The position numbers were made by a program, and so were the translations under genes. The notes under the pieces are model-generated. The model was not told the origin of the DNA. It ran no database searches and saw nothing but the letters and a program-made list of their open reading frames with translations. Positions 63,181 through 64,000 of a DNA stretch of 64,000 nt are shown here, piece by piece; positions within the stretch are counted from its first letter, which is position 1; each line of letters begins with the position of its first letter. This stretch comes from Iamia sp038233075 (lineage in GTDB: Bacteria > Actinomycetota > Acidimicrobiia > Acidimicrobiales > Iamiaceae): positions 1-64,000 of the forward strand of contig JBBSMQ010000015.1 of NCBI GenBank assembly GCA_038233075.1. The letters are read 5' to 3'.

Positions 63181-63934
63181 GTGCTCGCCAGGGTCCTTGC
63201 CATCGGTCCGTCGTTCATGCAGCCCGAGTTCTGGCTCAGGAAGGCGGGCAGCAGCGTCTTCCTCGTCGTGGTGGCCATCATCTTCGCCGAGTCCGGCCTC
63301 TTCTTCGGCTTCTTCCTGCCCGGTGACTCGCTGCTGTTCCTGACGGGGTTCCTGACCTCTGAAGGTGCCGCGGCGTTCGCGCGGGACACCCCGGGACTCA
63401 TTGACGCGGTCAACGCGTTGCCGCCCCTCCCGGTGCTCCTTGGGGCGTTCTTCCTGGCCGCCGTCGCCGGCGACCAGGTGGGCTACCTCTTCGGGCGGCA
63501 AGGTCGGTCCCGCCCTCTTCTCTCGACCCGACTCTCGGCTGTTCAAGCAGGCCCACGTGGCCAGGGCCCACTCCTTCCTCGAGAGGCACGGCCCCAAGAC
63601 CATCTTCCTCGCCCGGTTCGTCCCCATCGTGCGCACCTTTGCCCCCATCGTCGCGGGCGTGGGCAAGATGCGGTACCGCATCTTCCTCACCTACAACCTG
63701 ATCGGCGGGTTCGTCTGGGCCGTGGGGGTCACCTCGCTCGGTCACGTCCTCGGCAACGTCACCGTCGTGCGCGAGAACATTGAGTACACGACCATCGGCG
63801 TCGTCATGTTGTCGCTCACCCCGGTGTTCGTCGAGGTCTACCGCTCTCGACGCCACGGCGACGGTCCGGCCGAGGCTCAGCCCGCCCCTGCCCACGCGGC
63901 CGAAGCCGGGGCCGCGGAGGTCCCCGAAGCCTGA
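63181..63934 (+). pseudogene. DedA family membrane protein with one frameshift
   Basis: The first frame (GTG 63181 or ATG 63217) gives PEFWLRKAGSSVFLVVVAII, FFGFFLPGDSLLFLTGFLTS and LAAVAGDQVGYLFGR. At about 63499 the family sequence continues one frame over, KVGPALFSRPDSRLFKQAH, HGPKTIFLARFVPIVRTFAP, IVAGVGKMRYRIFLTYNLIG and WAVGVTSLGHVLGNVTV, ending at 63934. DedA proteins are membrane proteins of the VTT group linked to lipid scrambling and membrane potential. Both halves are well conserved around one extra base, so the shift is recent or a sequence error. Confidence 0.8.
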
Positions 63935-64000
63935 CGTGGCCGGAGGCGGATGCACTGCGGATCGTCGGTGGTGCCGCCGGCGCGCGTCGCTGGAGCGAGC

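Overview
The window is very GC-rich, uses GTG starts often, and carries an actinobacterial gene set: a class E sortase, glucosyl-3-phosphoglycerate synthase (GpgS), an IclR-type regulator divergent from leuCD, a gltX/leuB/serA neighbourhood and many acyl-CoA genes. I infer a free-living high-GC actinobacterium, possibly of class Acidimicrobiia; this is an inference from gene content, not a computed placement.

Layout. 0-8.3 kb is a decayed, rearranged stretch. It has the tail of an IS66-like transposase, a frameshifted antitoxin remnant with its palindromic operator, a GT4 glycosyltransferase, an aldo/keto reductase, a broken GGDEF gene, a crotonase without an obvious start codon, an SDR, and a patchwork of three gene fragments (flavoprotein, ABC substrate-binding protein, LivG-type ATPase). 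8.3-20.7 kb holds exported and redox functions: an arylsulfotransferase-like lipoprotein, a CPA1 antiporter, a Tat-exported beta-helix protein, a fasciclin lipoprotein, a membrane-anchored sulfite-oxidase-like protein, a DUF885 hydrolase, a TetR regulator, a zinc alcohol dehydrogenase and an HSL-type esterase. 20.8-31.5 kb has gpgS facing a dihydropteroate-synthase-like gene coupled to an FGGY kinase, two crotonases, a sortase E, an orphan ccmAB pair and a hydrolase-like lipoprotein.

31.5-38 kb carries serC, aspC, an S9 peptidase and serA, then a broken HD-GYP gene. 40.9-44.2 kb is a compact three-gene operon (SPFH-GYF protein, double zinc-ribbon membrane protein, membrane coiled-coil protein) that resembles the Bacillus YdjI/YdjG membrane-stress partners. 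44.3-45.7 kb is a second decay island (FAD oxidase fragment, frameshifted AAA ATPase).

45.8-62.7 kb is the amino-acid core. leuD-leuC diverge from an iclR-type regulator across a perfect palindrome. greA diverges from leuB, which sits behind a probable transcription attenuator (short leader ORF plus an intrinsic terminator). ilvE and cimA follow, then gltX, ydcF, tRNA-Gln(CTG) and tRNA-Glu(CTC). Together leuBCD, ilvE and cimA supply leucine and citramalate-derived isoleucine. The window ends in a DedA gene with one frameshift.

A recurring feature is large interrupted palindromes, often in two or three diverged tandem copies, placed just 3' of genes (after aspC, the S9 peptidase, yqeY, the MBL hydrolase, the alpha/beta hydrolase and greA). 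The families differ in sequence but share the design. Single-base frameshifts in several genes could be real decay or assembly error.
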